DNA of 64,000 bases, from positions 434,001-498,000 of the forward strand of contig NZ_JACCCJ010000001.1 of the NCBI RefSeq assembly GCF_013410105.1, in the 5' to 3' direction. The notes beneath the pieces are model-generated. The model was not told where the DNA came from, ran no database searches, and saw only the letters and a list, made by a program, of their open reading frames with translations. Below, piece by piece: positions 44,194 to 52,412 of this stretch. The DNA is from Sphingopyxis sp. JAI108. Its GTDB lineage: Bacteria > Pseudomonadota > Alphaproteobacteria > Sphingomonadales > Sphingomonadaceae. The number at the start of each line of letters is the position of its first letter. The stretch's first letter is position 1. The position numbers were made by a program, and so were the translations under genes.

Positions 44194-44586
44194 TCACTTG
44201 GCGGTTGCGGTCTTGAGATAGGCGATCAACGCCGCGCGGCGCGCCGGATCGGCCACTTTGACGACCATGCGCGTGCCGGGCACCTTCTTGGTCGGCGCGG
44301 CGAGATATTCGTCGAGCGACTTTTCATCCCAGCGAATCTTAGAGGCCTTGAGCGCCGGGCTATAGTTGAACCCGGCGACCGAGCCGGCCTGCCGGCCCAT
44401 CAGGCCATGCAGATTGGGCCCCATCACGCTCTTGCCACCCGCCTCGAGCGTGTGGCAGGCCTTGCACGCGGCGAAAGCCTGCGCGCCCGCCCCTTGGGCC
44501 GGCCCGGCATACGCTATGGGCGATGGCATGATCATTGCGGCAGCCAATATTGCACCCGCCAGTGGCAGGGCGAACAGAAATTTCAT
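44194..44586 (-). CDS. Periplasmic monoheme cytochrome c
   Basis: A 130-residue class I cytochrome c. A signal peptide (residues 1-27, ending AYA) precedes one heme site, C41-K-A-C44-H45, and a GPNLHGLMGRQAG segment; the distal Met ligand is probably in PGTRMVVKV. It resembles mitochondrial-type cytochrome c. GAGAGG before the ATG supports the start. As first gene of the operon that encodes a GMC dehydrogenase and its small subunit, it is the likely electron acceptor, feeding the respiratory chain. Confidence 0.92.
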   Translation of the reverse strand: MKFLFALPLAGAILAAAMIMPSPIAYAGPAQGAGAQAFAACKACHTLEAGGKSVMGPNLHGLMGRQAGSVAGFNYSPALKASKIRWDEKSLDEYLAAPTKKVPGTRMVVKVADPARRAALIAYLKTATAK

Positions 44587-44621
44587 TATCCTCTCCCGTC
44601 TGGAAACAGCCGGTGCGATGA

Positions 44622-44635
44622 TGTAACCGTTTGAA
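44622..44635. promoter_or_regulatory. Possible LacI-type operator in the divergent promoter
   Basis: TGTAACCGTTTGAA lies midway in the 95-nt gap between the cytochrome c and Gfo/Idh genes. It has the central CG and flanking AA/TT of LacI/GalR-family sites, with imperfect symmetry. No LacI gene is in the window, so the site is a weak suggestion. Confidence 0.3.
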
Positions 44636-44681
44636 AGCGAATAAGGCAAACAATTTTACGAATTCTGGCAGAGGGAATGCG

Positions 44682-45845
44682 ATGAACGGTCGGTCGAAAA
44701 TTCGCTATGGCATGGTGGGTGGCGGCGAGGGTGCTTTCATCGGTGCGGTGCACCGTATGGCCGCCGCGCTCGATAGCGAATATGAATTGGTATGCGGTGC
44801 GCTCAGCACCGACGCCGACCGCAACCGGCGGAGCGCCGAAACGCTGGGACTCGATCCGGGCCGCGCCTATGCGACCTTCGACACATTGCTCGCCGCGGAA
44901 GCAAGGTTTCCCTTGGGCGAGCGGATGGAAGCGCTGGCGATCGTCACGCCGAACCATCTCCACGCCCCGATGGCGATCGCCGCGCTCGACGCGGGTTTCC
45001 ACGTCCTGTCCGAAAAGCCGATGGCGCTGGATCTTGCGGAGGCGAAGGCGATCGGCGCGGCCGTCGCGCGCAGCGGCAAGCTCTATGGCCTCGCCTTCAC
45101 CTATAGCGGCTATCCACTGATCGAAGAGGCGCGGGCGCGCGTCGCACGCGGCGATTTCGGTGCGATCCGGCTGGTGCAGGTCGAATATTCGCAAGGCTGG
45201 CTCAGCCGGCCGATCGACGCGGATGGCAACAAGCAGGCCGAATGGCGCACCGATCCGGCGCGCGCGGGCCTCGGCGGCTGCCTCGGCGACATCGGGACGC
45301 ACGCTTTCCAACTCGCCGAGCATGTCTCGGGTCTTGCGGTCGAGTCGCTGAGCGCCGAGCTGACGACGCAGGTTCCGGGTCGCCGCCTCGACGACGATGT
45401 GGCGGCGCTGTTGCGCTTTGAAGGCGGCGCGCGCGGGGTGCTGAAGGCCAGCCAGGTCGCCGCGGGCGACGAAAACGGCTTGCGGCTGCGTATTCATGGC
45501 GAGGAAGGCGGCCTCGAATGGTCGCAAATGGAACCGAACAGCCTGACGTTGCGCTGGCTCGACCGGCCGACCGAGGTGATCCGCGCCGGCGGGCCGGGTC
45601 TCGGTCCCTCGGCAATGGCGCGGCTGCGCATCCCGGCGGGGCACCCCGAGGGCTATATCGAGGCGTTCGCCAACCTCTATCGCAGCTTCGGCCGCACCCT
45701 GCGCGCTGGCGCCGCGACGCCGCCGCCGCGCGGCGCCGCCGACTGGTTTCCCGGAATCGCCGACGGCCTGCGGACGATGGCCTTCGTCGAAGCGGTGGTC
45801 GAGAATGCGTCGGGTGAGGCGAAGTGGACTTCACTCGCCGGCTGA
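44682..45845 (+). CDS. Gfo/Idh/MocA-family oxidoreductase
   Basis: A 387-residue cytosolic NAD(P)-dependent sugar oxidoreductase. The Rossmann site is RYGMVGGGEGAFIGAVHRMA, the EKP motif is in VLSEKPMALDLAEAK, and the catalytic GDIGTHAFQLAEH segment is intact. The family includes enzymes that reduce or oxidise 3-keto sugars. GAGGGA 6 nt upstream supports ATG 44682; a TTG 51 nt earlier is unlikely. It is divergent from the 3-keto-sugar operon with a shared 95-nt promoter region and probably carries out the cytosolic redox step, restoring the free sugar. Confidence 0.9.
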   Translation: MNGRSKIRYGMVGGGEGAFIGAVHRMAAALDSEYELVCGALSTDADRNRRSAETLGLDPGRAYATFDTLLAAEARFPLGERMEALAIVTPNHLHAPMAIAALDAGFHVLSEKPMALDLAEAKAIGAAVARSGKLYGLAFTYSGYPLIEEARARVARGDFGAIRLVQVEYSQGWLSRPIDADGNKQAEWRTDPARAGLGGCLGDIGTHAFQLAEHVSGLAVESLSAELTTQVPGRRLDDDVAALLRFEGGARGVLKASQVAAGDENGLRLRIHGEEGGLEWSQMEPNSLTLRWLDRPTEVIRAGGPGLGPSAMARLRIPAGHPEGYIEAFANLYRSFGRTLRAGAATPPPRGAADWFPGIADGLRTMAFVEAVVENASGEAKWTSLAG

Positions 45846-45857
45846 CGGAGAAGGACG

Positions 45858-47084
45858 TCAGCTCCGGTAGTCGGCGTTGATGCTGATATAGCCGTGCGTC
45901 AGGTCGCAGGTCCAGACGGTCGCGCGGCCTTCGCCGAGACCAAGGTCGGCACCGACACGGATATCCTGACCTTTCAGATGCGCCGCGACGGGCGCTTCGT
46001 CGTAACCGTCGATGGGCAGGCCGTCCTTGGCGACCCAATGATCGCCGAAGCGGATGGCGAGCCGGTCGCGGTCGGCGGGTTCGCCCGCCTTGCCCACCGC
46101 CATCACGACGCGGCCCCAGTTGGCATCCTCGCCCGCGATCGCGGTTTTCACGAGCGGTGAATTGGCGATGGCGAGCGCGACGCGCTTCGCACTCTCGTCA
46201 CTGACCGCGCCGGTCACCTGCACCTCGATGAATTTCGACGCACCCTCGCCGTCGCGCACGACCTGATGCGCGAGGTCGAGCGCGACGTCGCGGATCGCCG
46301 CATAAAGCGCGTCGGCGCCCGGGTCATCGCGGGTGGTGAGTGTGGAATTGCCCGCCTGTCCGGTGGCGAAGAGCAGCACAGTGTCGCTGGTCGAGGTGTC
46401 GCTGTCGACGGTGATGCTGTTGAAGCTGCCCCCCGTCGCCTCGCTGAGCATGTCCTGCAGCAGCGCGGGCGCGACCGCGGCGTCGGTGAAGATATAGCCG
46501 AGCATGGTCGCCATGTCGGGCGCGATCATCCCCGATCCCTTGACGATGCCTGCGACGTGGATGGTCCGGTCGCCGATTATCGCGCTCGCCGCCGAGCCTT
46601 TCGCGAAGGTGTCGGTAGTGCAAATGGTTTCGGCGGCGGCTTCCCAAGAGCAGGGCTCGGCAGTCAGCGCGGCCTCGACGCCCGCGCGCGCCTTGTCCTT
46701 CGGCAGCGGGACGCCGATGACGCCGGTCGAACTGACGAAGACTTCACGCGCGTCGCAGCCGAGATGCCCGGCGACCTGTTCCATGATCTGCTCGACCGCT
46801 TCGCGGCCGCGATAGCCGGTGAAGGCATTGCTGTTGCCCGCGTTGACGATCAGCGCGCGGCCGTTGCCGCCCTTCACCTGTTCGCGGCCAAGCTCGACTT
46901 CGGACGAGCAGCAGACATTGCGCGTGAACACGCCCGCGACGGTCGTGCCGGGCACGAGCTCGACATAGGTGAGGTCGCAGCGGTCCCAATTCTTGTAGCG
47001 CGCGCGCGCGACGCGGCGCGTGACCCCGGCGATGTCGGGCAAGTCGGGGAAAGCGGCGGGAGCGAGCGGGGAGCGGGTGGTCAT
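45858..47084 (-). CDS. argJ: Glutamate N-acetyltransferase / amino-acid acetyltransferase ArgJ
   Basis: Transfers acetyl from N-acetylornithine to glutamate in the cyclic arginine pathway; many forms also use acetyl-CoA. The 408-residue precursor self-cleaves before a Thr nucleophile, here in KGSGMIAPDMATMLGYIFTDA. Other motifs are ALIVNAGNSNAFTG, SSTGVIGVPLP and GEGASKFIEVQVTG. The frame is open upstream into a repeat region; ATG 47084 fits the family start (PLAPAAFPDLPDIAGV) though the ribosome-binding site is weak. Convergent with the Gfo/Idh gene, 12 nt apart. Confidence 0.95.
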   Translation of the reverse strand: MTTRSPLAPAAFPDLPDIAGVTRRVARARYKNWDRCDLTYVELVPGTTVAGVFTRNVCCSSEVELGREQVKGGNGRALIVNAGNSNAFTGYRGREAVEQIMEQVAGHLGCDAREVFVSSTGVIGVPLPKDKARAGVEAALTAEPCSWEAAAETICTTDTFAKGSAASAIIGDRTIHVAGIVKGSGMIAPDMATMLGYIFTDAAVAPALLQDMLSEATGGSFNSITVDSDTSTSDTVLLFATGQAGNSTLTTRDDPGADALYAAIRDVALDLAHQVVRDGEGASKFIEVQVTGAVSDESAKRVALAIANSPLVKTAIAGEDANWGRVVMAVGKAGEPADRDRLAIRFGDHWVAKDGLPIDGYDEAPVAAHLKGQDIRVGADLGLGEGRATVWTCDLTHGYISINADYRS

Positions 47085-47111
47085 GGGGCGCGTGTAGCTT
47101 TCCCGAGGACA

Positions 47112-47141
47112 AAGAAAAACCCCTCCGCGCGAGGGAGGGGT
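47112..47141 (-). terminator. Intrinsic terminator downstream of the aldehyde dehydrogenase gene
   Basis: On the reverse strand, stem ACCCCTCC / GGAGGGGT (arms 47134-47141 and 47119-47126) is followed by GTTTTTCTTT. It lies between the aldehyde dehydrogenase and argJ, beyond the repeat element at 47145. Confidence 0.7.
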
Positions 47142-47144
47142 CTT

Positions 47145-47273
47145 ATCCTCCCTGTCGCGAAGCGATGGGGAGGTGGCGGTCGCGAAGCGACTGACGGAGG
47201 GGCATTGGCGCAGCCCCTCCACCACTCGCTTCGCGAGCGGTCCCCCTCCCCACGGCTTCGCCGCAGGGAGGAT
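47145..47273. repeat. 129-bp nested inverted repeat, sphingomonad MITE-like element
   Basis: Terminal inverted repeats ATCCTCCCTG (47145-47154) and CAGGGAGGAT (47264-47273) enclose further nested complementary segments (ACGGAGGGGC / GCCCCTCC and GTCGCGAAGCGA / TCGCTTCGCGA). Its left arm matches 56081-56111 in the opposite orientation. No coding frame is inside. It could be a miniature mobile element or a long REP. Confidence 0.75.
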
Positions 47274-47280
47274 TTATGAT

Positions 47281-48714
47281 TTACCCCGGAATGCCGCTGA
47301 TCGACTTCACTTCCATGAAGTCCTTCAGCCCGAACACCCCGCCTTCGCGGCCGTTGCCCGACGCCTTGTAGCCGCCGAACGCCGCGCCCGGGCCCGGGCC
47401 CCACGCATTGACCGCGACCATGCCCGCGCGCAGCTTCGGCGCCACATCGGCCGCCTTGGCGGGATCGCCCGAGATTACCGCCGACAGGCCATATTCGGTG
47501 TCGTTGGCGATATCGACGGCTTCGTCGAGGTCGCCGTAAGCCATGATCGTCGCGACGGGGCCGAAGATTTCCTCATTGGCGATGCGCATGTCGCGGGTGA
47601 CGCCCGAGAAGACCGTCGGCTTGATATAATAGCCGCGGTTGACATTCGACGGCAGGCCGGTGCCGCCCGTCTCGAGCGTCGCGCCTTCGTCGATTGCCGA
47701 CTGAATCAGACCCTGGATCTTGTCGAACTGCGCTTTGTTGACGACGGGGCCGATATGGCCGCCTTCGCTCATCGGGTCGCCAACCTGGGTGCCGTCGAAC
47801 ATCGCCTTGATGACGCCGACCGCTTCGGCTTCGCGCTCTTTTTGAACGAGGATGCGCGTCGGCGCGATGCAACTCTGGCCGGTGTTGACCAGCACGCCCT
47901 GCACCGTCGGCGGCAGCACGGCGGCGAAATCGGCGTCGGGCAGGACGATGTTCGGCGATTTGCCGCCGAGCTCCTGATGAACTCGCTTGACTGTGTCGGC
48001 CGCCGCCTTGGCGACGAGGATGCCGGCGCGGGTCGAGCCGGTGAAGCTCACCATCTCGATGCCGGGGTGCGCGCTGATCGCGTTGCCGACGGTCGGGCCG
48101 TCGCCCTGGACGAGGTTGAAGACGCCCGCGGGAACGCCTGCGGCCTCAAGGATTTCAGCGAAGATCACCGCGTTGCCGGGGCATTCTTCGGAAGGCTTGA
48201 GGATCATCGTGTTGCCTGCGGCTAGTGCCGGGGCGACCTTGAGCGCGATCTGGTTGAGCGGCCAGTTCCACGGCGTGATCATGCCGACGACGCCGATCGG
48301 TTCATAGGCGATCATACCCGCAGCATATTTTTCGGTGAAGCTGAAATCCTTGAGCGCGGCGATCGTGCCCAGGAAGCCGCCGATGCCGGCGCCGACCTGC
48401 GCCGTGCCCGCGAAGCTGACCGGGGCGCCCATTTCGCTCGCCATCGATTTGGCCAGGTCGGGTGCGCGCTTTTTATATTCCTCGACGATGCGGTTTAAAA
48501 GATCGAGCCGCTCCTCGCGCGTCGTCTGCGAAAAGCTCTTGAAGGCTTCTTTCGCGGCAGCGACGGCGTCGTCGACGTCGGCCGCAGTACCGAGCACGAC
48601 GGTCGAAGCCGCTTCCTCGGTTGCGGGGTTGATCACGTCGTGGAGCTTGCCGCCCTTCGAATCGACCCATTGGCCGCCGATGTAATTCTGCTTGAGGTGC
48701 GTTTCGGTGCTCAT
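47281..48714 (-). CDS. NAD(P)-dependent aldehyde dehydrogenase
   Basis: A 477-residue aldehyde dehydrogenase. It has the cofactor region GMITPWNWPLNQI, the Asn of PWNWP, SFTGSTRAG, the general base Glu in HQELGGKSPNIVL, and the nucleophile Cys in VNTGQSCIAPTR; the C terminus AFGGYKASGNGREGG is typical. All catalytic residues are present. The substrate is unknown; ALDH3-like broad aldehydes are likely. GGGAGA 6 nt upstream supports the ATG. The gene appears monocistronic and ends at a repeat element and terminator. Confidence 0.93.
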   Translation of the reverse strand: MSTETHLKQNYIGGQWVDSKGGKLHDVINPATEEAASTVVLGTAADVDDAVAAAKEAFKSFSQTTREERLDLLNRIVEEYKKRAPDLAKSMASEMGAPVSFAGTAQVGAGIGGFLGTIAALKDFSFTEKYAAGMIAYEPIGVVGMITPWNWPLNQIALKVAPALAAGNTMILKPSEECPGNAVIFAEILEAAGVPAGVFNLVQGDGPTVGNAISAHPGIEMVSFTGSTRAGILVAKAAADTVKRVHQELGGKSPNIVLPDADFAAVLPPTVQGVLVNTGQSCIAPTRILVQKEREAEAVGVIKAMFDGTQVGDPMSEGGHIGPVVNKAQFDKIQGLIQSAIDEGATLETGGTGLPSNVNRGYYIKPTVFSGVTRDMRIANEEIFGPVATIMAYGDLDEAVDIANDTEYGLSAVISGDPAKAADVAPKLRAGMVAVNAWGPGPGAAFGGYKASGNGREGGVFGLKDFMEVKSISGIPG

Positions 48715-48809
48715 GTGCTGTCTCCCATCGGCGGTGAATCCGTCTCGGATTGCTACCTAATCACTGTGGCGGATGAATCAAGCAAAGGCCAACTGCCAAT
48801 TGCGACAGC

Positions 48810-50120
48810 TCAGCGCTTTTCAGCGGAAAGTCGTGACATCAATATGGCGGCGCGCGTCGCCTGGCGCGCGATGCTGGGAATATCGACCGTCTCCTCGGGC
48901 CCGTGGTCGCCGGTGGAATAGGCGCCGAGTCCTGCGAGGCTGTCGACGTGCGGCGCGACGAAGCTGATGTCGGCGGCGCCGCGCTTGAGCGGATCGAGCG
49001 CCGCCATTTCGGCGAGGCCGAGGTCGCGGTTGACGGCGTTGAGTCGCGTCAGCAGCGCGCGATTGCCGTCGGTCGGCGCCATCGCCGGATAGCCGCCGGG
49101 GTCGAAGGCGAGGGTCGCGCCGGCGCCCGGAGCATGATCGGCGACGATCGCCGCCATCTTCGCCTTCACGCGCGCCGCCTGTTCGGCCGAAAGCGTGCGC
49201 AGGTCGCCGCGCGCGATCGCGGTCGCGGCGATGATGTTGGTCTTGCCGTTGGCGCTCGCGCGGATCTTGCCTTCGTCGAGCGACACCTGCTCGCCCCCCG
49301 CGACCAGCCCGACATTGAAGGTCAGGTTGGGCTCGGGCAGCTCGGTGCGAAAGCGGTGGATGATGCGCGCGAGTTCATAGATCGCCCCGTCGCCGGCATC
49401 GGCGCTGAAAATCCCGGAGCTGTGTCCCGTCTTGCCCGTCGCGGTGACCTGCCAGCTTTCGGACGACCGGCGCGCGATCGAACTCATGTCCGCGCCGTTA
49501 TCGCGGACGAGGCCTTCAAATCCGAGCGCGACATCGACGCGCTTGCCGGCCGCGATCAGGTCGGCGCGCGCCGCATCGAGCGGATCGCCGGTGTCCTCCT
49601 CGTCGCCCGTCATGTGGAATTCGATGTTCGCGTCCTTCAGCGTGCCCGCCTTGTGCATCGCGCGCAGCGCCGCGACGACGACGACCATTCCGCCCTTGTC
49701 GTCGCCGACACCCGGACCCTTGGCCTTGTCGCCCATGCGCTCGAAGCGCTGGAAGGGCGAGTCGGGTTCGAACACCGTGTCGAGGTGCGCGATCAGCAGC
49801 AGGCGCTTGGTATCGGGCTTGCCGACATGCGTCGCGATCAGGTGGCCGGCGCGGCCGGTATCGCGCATCGGTTTCCATTCGACCTTGAAACCCAGCGGTT
49901 CGAGTTCGGCGCGCATCATCGCCCCGACCTTCTCGACCCCCTCGAGGTTGAGCGAGCCGCTGTTCTGGTTGACCAGTTTTTCGAGCAGCGCGAGGCTGCG
50001 ATCGCCTTCGGCCTCGACCGTTTTTGCCATACCGCTTTCGGTTTGACTGAGCTTCGCATGTGCGGCGGGCGCGAGCGCGAGTTGAAGGGCGATGAGCGCG
50101 GCAAGCGGCATTGATTTCAT
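48810..50120 (-). CDS. Exported M20-family metallopeptidase (carboxypeptidase G2-like)
   Basis: A 436-residue dinuclear zinc peptidase. A signal peptide covers residues 1-22 (ends AAHA). Zinc ligands and catalytic residues are visible: His-x-Asp in LLIAHLDTVF, bridging Asp in GPGVGDDKGGM, Glu-Glu in HMTGDEEDTGD, and the C-terminal GDHGPEE. It resembles glutamate carboxypeptidases that trim C-terminal residues from peptides or folates in the periplasm. AGGAGGAG 8 nt before the ATG is a strong ribosome-binding site. Neighbours give no specific pathway. Confidence 0.92.
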   Translation of the reverse strand: MKSMPLAALIALQLALAPAAHAKLSQTESGMAKTVEAEGDRSLALLEKLVNQNSGSLNLEGVEKVGAMMRAELEPLGFKVEWKPMRDTGRAGHLIATHVGKPDTKRLLLIAHLDTVFEPDSPFQRFERMGDKAKGPGVGDDKGGMVVVVAALRAMHKAGTLKDANIEFHMTGDEEDTGDPLDAARADLIAAGKRVDVALGFEGLVRDNGADMSSIARRSSESWQVTATGKTGHSSGIFSADAGDGAIYELARIIHRFRTELPEPNLTFNVGLVAGGEQVSLDEGKIRASANGKTNIIAATAIARGDLRTLSAEQAARVKAKMAAIVADHAPGAGATLAFDPGGYPAMAPTDGNRALLTRLNAVNRDLGLAEMAALDPLKRGAADISFVAPHVDSLAGLGAYSTGDHGPEETVDIPSIARQATRAAILMSRLSAEKR

Positions 50121-50177
50121 GGAAGACTCCTCCTGATGCCTCCCTTCTGCCGCCTCCGACCACCCGCCGCAACCTCG

Positions 50178-50789
50178 TCAGCCGGGATAGGGCGACTGCT
50201 TCAGCAATCGCGCGAGATGCGCGGCGTTGGCGGCGACCATCTTCGCGGTTTCGGTGACTTTGCGCGGCCGGTGTTCGAGGTCCTTGAAATCGGTTGATCC
50301 CATCGCCTCGCCGACCCAATAGCAGGCCGCGACCGCAGGGATCGTCCAGCCGACATCGTTCAGCGCCTGGAATATCTGCGACGAGACATGGTGCGCGCCA
50401 TCCTCGTTGCCGACGATCGCGGCAACCGCGACCTTGGAGTAACTTGGCATCCGCGCCTTGTCGTCGGTTTCGGACAGGAAGGCGTCCATTCGCTCCATGA
50501 CCAGCTTGGCTACGCTCGACGGCTGGCCCATCCAGATCGGCGTGCCAAAGATCAATATGTCGGCGGCGAGGATGCGCTCGCGGATCTGCGGCCAGTCGTC
50601 GTCCGGACCCTCGTTCGACCTTACGCCCCATCTGACGCGGTGCGCGGCGATCCGGATCGGGTCGGCGACCGTCACGCCTTGCGCTTCGAAATGTTCGGCG
50701 AGCACCGCGATCATCGCGTCGGTCGAGCTTTTGCGCCCGCCGGACGAGAGCGAGCAATTGATGGCGGTGGCGGTAAGGGGGGCGGCCAT
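50178..50789 (-). CDS. NAD(P)H-dependent flavodoxin-fold oxidoreductase
   Basis: A 203-residue flavodoxin-like FMN reductase of the NADPH-dependent FMN reductase/WrbA type. The flavin-phosphate loop is INCSLSSGGRKSST, followed by DILIFGTPIWMGQPSSVAKLVMER, the usual FMN-ring binding turn, and AIVGNEDGAHHVSS. It probably reduces quinones or other small acceptors. The start at 50789 follows GGAGCCATC; the open frame upstream lacks fold features. It lies 57 nt before the M20 gene on the same strand and may be cotranscribed. Confidence 0.88.
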   Translation of the reverse strand: MAAPLTATAINCSLSSGGRKSSTDAMIAVLAEHFEAQGVTVADPIRIAAHRVRWGVRSNEGPDDDWPQIRERILAADILIFGTPIWMGQPSSVAKLVMERMDAFLSETDDKARMPSYSKVAVAAIVGNEDGAHHVSSQIFQALNDVGWTIPAVAACYWVGEAMGSTDFKDLEHRPRKVTETAKMVAANAAHLARLLKQSPYPG

Positions 50790-50841
50790 GATGGCTCCTT
50801 CGCGGGTTACGTCCCCCGCAAAGGAAGCCGCGGCGGCGCGC

Positions 50842-52317
50842 TCAGGTTCCTTGCTGCACCATGAAAATATCGCCGCCGAGGCTGACGAGGAACAGATTGC
50901 CCGCGCTGTCCTCGCCAAAGGAGGCAATCGAGTTCAGCGTCCCCGCATCAGGCGCGAAATCCTCGTTCCGCCGCGCGAAACGCGACGACGCGAGCGTCTG
51001 CCCGGGGACGAGGCCGGAGAAGGGTACCGTCCAGATATTGTCCGAGACGAAGTCGGCGAAGACATATTGACCCTGCAGCGAGGCTACCGGGCCGCGATAG
51101 ACATAACCGCCGGTAACCGAGTTGCCCTGCCGCGGGCCGTCGCCGTGACCATATTCGGCGACCGGATCGGTCAGGCCGCCGGGGATGGTACCGGTATAGG
51201 GCTGGGATCCTTCCTTGAAACGCCAGCCGAAATTGAGCCCGGGTTGGCTGGTCGTCACCATATCGATTTCTTCGACCGCACCCTGTCCGACGTCACCGAT
51301 GATCAGTGTCGATCCGGAGAAGGAAAAACGGAACGGATTGCGCAGGCCGAGCGCGAAGACATAAGGATCGCCGCCGCCCGCCAGATAGGGATTGCCCGGG
51401 GCAGGCGTGAAAAAGGTCGGCGAAGCGCCGGCATAGGGGTCGGCGACCACCCTGATCCGCAATATCTTGCCGAGCCGCGAATTGGGGTTCTGGGCGTTGT
51501 TGCCGGGATCGCCTGCGCCGCCGCCGTCGCCTACTCCGACGTAGAGAAAGCCGTCGGGGCCAAAGGCCATCGCGCCGCCATTATGGTTGTTCGCCCCGGG
51601 ATGCGGAATCGAAAGCGTGGCCAGCAGCCGCGGCGTGGCGCCAAAACCATATTCGCGAATCTCGATGTCGCCGGCCGCATTGGTGCAATAGATCATGAAG
51701 CGATCGGAATTCGCGGGATCGGGCAATAGCGCCATGCCGAGCAGGCCGCGCTCGCCATCGGTCGACAGATTGCCGATCGTGAAGAGCAGCGTCTTCGCTC
51801 CGGTCGAGGGGGTCAGGCGATAGACGGCCCCGGCCTTTTCCAGCACATAGACGTCGCTGCTGCCCGGGATGCCGAGGAGGAAGGTCGGCTGATCAAAGCC
51901 GGTGCCGACGCGCTGGACCGATATGCCCTCCTTCGAATTGGTCACCGAGACATTGACCGTCTGGGTGATACTCGCTCGGCCGTCGCTGACGCCGATCCGC
52001 ACCGAATAGACATTGTCGCCGTCGGCATCGCCCGGAAGGTCATAGTCGGGGGCGGGGTCGAAGCGCAGCGCACCGGCGGCGGTGATCGAAAAGCGCGCCG
52101 CGTCGGCGCCGCCGTCGATAGCGAAGGTCAGCGCGTCGCCGTCGGGATCGGTGGCCGCTGCCTGATAGGCGGCAATGCTGTTTTCGGCGATGCTCGCGGT
52201 CTGGAGTGACGTGAATTCCGGCGGGGCATTCGGCCCGGGAGGCGTTCCGCCATCGCTCCCTCCGCCACCGCAGCCGGTCAGGAGCAGCGGGGCAAGGAAA
52301 AAGACGCATATCCGCAT
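50842..52317 (-). CDS. Lipoprotein with cadherin-like and sorbosone-dehydrogenase-like propeller domains
   Basis: A 491-residue lipoprotein. The lipobox is LLLTGC (Cys at residue 16), then a Gly/Pro linker. Residues about 30-130 form one cadherin-like beta domain (PEFTSLQTASIAENS, then DPDGDALTFAIDGGADA and DYDLPGDADGDNVY, calcium-site-like). Residues about 140-491 are a GSDH/PQQ-glucose-dehydrogenase-like six-blade propeller: GERGLLGMALLPD, HNGGAMAFGPDGFLYVGVGDGG, GKILRI, ALGLRNPFRFSF, DVGQGAVEEID. Activity and cofactor are not provable here. GSDH with a cadherin domain suggests cell-surface attachment of a sugar-binding or sugar-oxidising enzyme. Not adjacent to the 3-keto-sugar operon. Confidence 0.82.
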   Translation of the reverse strand: MRICVFFLAPLLLTGCGGGGSDGGTPPGPNAPPEFTSLQTASIAENSIAAYQAAATDPDGDALTFAIDGGADAARFSITAAGALRFDPAPDYDLPGDADGDNVYSVRIGVSDGRASITQTVNVSVTNSKEGISVQRVGTGFDQPTFLLGIPGSSDVYVLEKAGAVYRLTPSTGAKTLLFTIGNLSTDGERGLLGMALLPDPANSDRFMIYCTNAAGDIEIREYGFGATPRLLATLSIPHPGANNHNGGAMAFGPDGFLYVGVGDGGGAGDPGNNAQNPNSRLGKILRIRVVADPYAGASPTFFTPAPGNPYLAGGGDPYVFALGLRNPFRFSFSGSTLIIGDVGQGAVEEIDMVTTSQPGLNFGWRFKEGSQPYTGTIPGGLTDPVAEYGHGDGPRQGNSVTGGYVYRGPVASLQGQYVFADFVSDNIWTVPFSGLVPGQTLASSRFARRNEDFAPDAGTLNSIASFGEDSAGNLFLVSLGGDIFMVQQGT

Positions 52318-52412
52318 GATCCAGAACCCCTTTTTGCGATTTTGGTCGCGGCAAGGTGGCATGTGCGAACGGTCGGCGCAACCGCGCTGTCCGGAATTAT
52401 CGGGAAAGCGCG

